Shown here: positions 63,710 through 64,000 of the stretch, piece by piece
Layout of the letters: every line of letters begins with the position of its first letter
How positions within the stretch are numbered: the first letter of the stretch is position 1
Notes under the pieces: model-generated
Seen by the model: the letters and a program-made list of their open reading frames with translations, nothing else
Database searches by the model: none
Told to the model about the DNA's origin: nothing
Assembly: GCF_004362805.1 (NCBI RefSeq)
Contig: NZ_SNYF01000006.1
Coordinates: 802,538 to 866,537, forward strand
From: Algoriphagus boseongensis
GTDB taxonomy: Bacteria > Bacteroidota > Bacteroidia > Cytophagales > Cyclobacteriaceae
DNA: 64,000 nucleotides
Reading direction: 5' to 3'
Position numbers and translations under genes: made by a program

Positions 63710-63740
63710 TTGCGTATTCCGTCTTCTACTTCTATGTTTG
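63710..63740 (+). promoter_or_regulatory. Upstream promoter P1 of a probable rRNA operon
   Basis: TTG at 63710-63712 and TATGTTTG at 63733-63740 are separated by 20 bases and fit the Bacteroidota consensus. The initial transcribed text GCACTCCCATTCGAG resembles that after P2. Confidence 0.7.
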
Positions 63741-63826
63741 CACTCCCATTCGAGAAAACGTCTCCGGGAAAGTTGAAAAACTGAGCAGCAAAGAGAAAAA
63801 AATACAAGAAAATTTTTCTTTTGGTT

Positions 63827-63857
63827 TTTGTAAAAAAGAAACAAAATCCGATCTTTG
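63827..63857 (+). promoter_or_regulatory. Downstream promoter P2 of a probable rRNA operon
   Basis: TTTG at 63827-63830 and GATCTTTG at 63850-63857 are separated by exactly 19 bases. After the box GCACTCGCATTTTGAG repeats the start of the P1 transcript. P1 and P2 lie 117 bp apart. Confidence 0.7.
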
Positions 63858-64000
63858 CACTCGCATTTTGAGACAAGGGTCTCAGCTAGCCTCAAAAATG
63901 TTTGAGGACAAGTTCTTTGAAGTGATGTAAGGCGAAAAAAACCTGAAGAAAGACAGGGCAGCTGTGATGAAATTTAGTAGTCATAGCGTGTACAAATGAT
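63858..64000 (+). other. Probable rRNA operon leader with boxA-like element
   Basis: No open frame. GTTCTTTGAAGTGA around 63911-63924 resembles the boxA antitermination element seen before 16S genes in Bacteroidota. The 16S gene itself is not in the window, so the assignment rests on the promoters, this element and the leader-like composition. Confidence 0.6.

Noticed and set aside
1..64000. tRNA genes, intact insertion sequences, prophage
   Set aside because: Scanning the intergenic regions showed no cloverleaf-like sequence, and no transposase, integrase or phage structural gene was recognised. This was reading by eye, so a dedicated search would be more sensitive.

Overview
The window reads as a chromosomal segment of an aerobic Bacteroidota bacterium, most likely a member of the Cyclobacteriaceae (Algoriphagus or a close relative). 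The signs are -7 promoter boxes of the TAnnTTTG type, phylum-typical families (GLPGLI, DUF5723, DUF2480, an outer-membrane barrel with a CarboxypepD_reg-like domain), an Na+-NQR complex, a fused E1 alpha/beta oxo-acid dehydrogenase and a DnaE carrying its own proofreading exonuclease. The genus is inference. Gene density is high and most genes are housekeeping.

Layout. 1-3.3 kb: adenine deaminase (3' end cut by the window edge) divergent from cmk-ispH. 3.4-8.1 kb: nqrABCDE, closed by a terminator with no nqrF. 8.2-9.4 kb: a secreted DUF1080 protein and a DUF502 membrane protein. 9.4-11.9 kb (minus): trxA, then mnmH-selD for selenouridine in tRNA. 12-16.3 kb (minus): dnaE with an exonuclease domain. 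16.5-17.7 kb: an AAA/DUF4143 ATPase preceded by three 22-bp-spaced direct repeats. 17.9-21.5 kb: a GLPGLI protein with an outer-membrane barrel. 22-24.4 kb: glycosyltransferase, sigma factor and rsmG with overlapping ends. 24.5-27.7 kb: tgt-lptG-EamA, facing ispE.

28.8-40.3 kb is the metabolic centrepiece: a branched-chain amino-acid operon ilvD-ilvB-ilvN-ilvC-leuA-leuC-leuD-(second LeuA/CimA-like)-leuB. In front of ilvD I read an 18-codon leader peptide, half of whose codons are Leu, Ile or Val. Its stop codon lies in one arm of an antiterminator that competes with a terminator, which is a complete ribosome-mediated attenuator.

40.4-46.4 kb: two small secreted proteins, truA, an acetyltransferase, a DUF5723 protein and the fused E1 dehydrogenase. 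46.4-49 kb is the most rearranged part: palindromic and low-complexity non-coding DNA, rimO, a RelE/ParE-type toxin-antitoxin pair with a small membrane protein, and a second diverged copy of the last codons of rimO followed by a terminator. This suggests the cassette landed at the rimO 3' end. 49-51.5 kb: two tandem MORN-repeat (YwqK-like) secreted proteins. 51.6-60 kb: an acetyltransferase-like protein, a PfkB kinase, an active/inactive M16 peptidase pair, a stand-alone copy of the extra C-terminal domain of the second M16 protein, and an M61 peptidase. 60.1-63.7 kb: rpmH-rnpA-ctpA-tsaB-DUF2480. The last 300 bases carry two tandem promoters and a boxA-like element that look like the leader of an rRNA operon starting just beyond the window.

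I saw no tRNA gene, complete rRNA gene, CRISPR array, intact insertion sequence or prophage.
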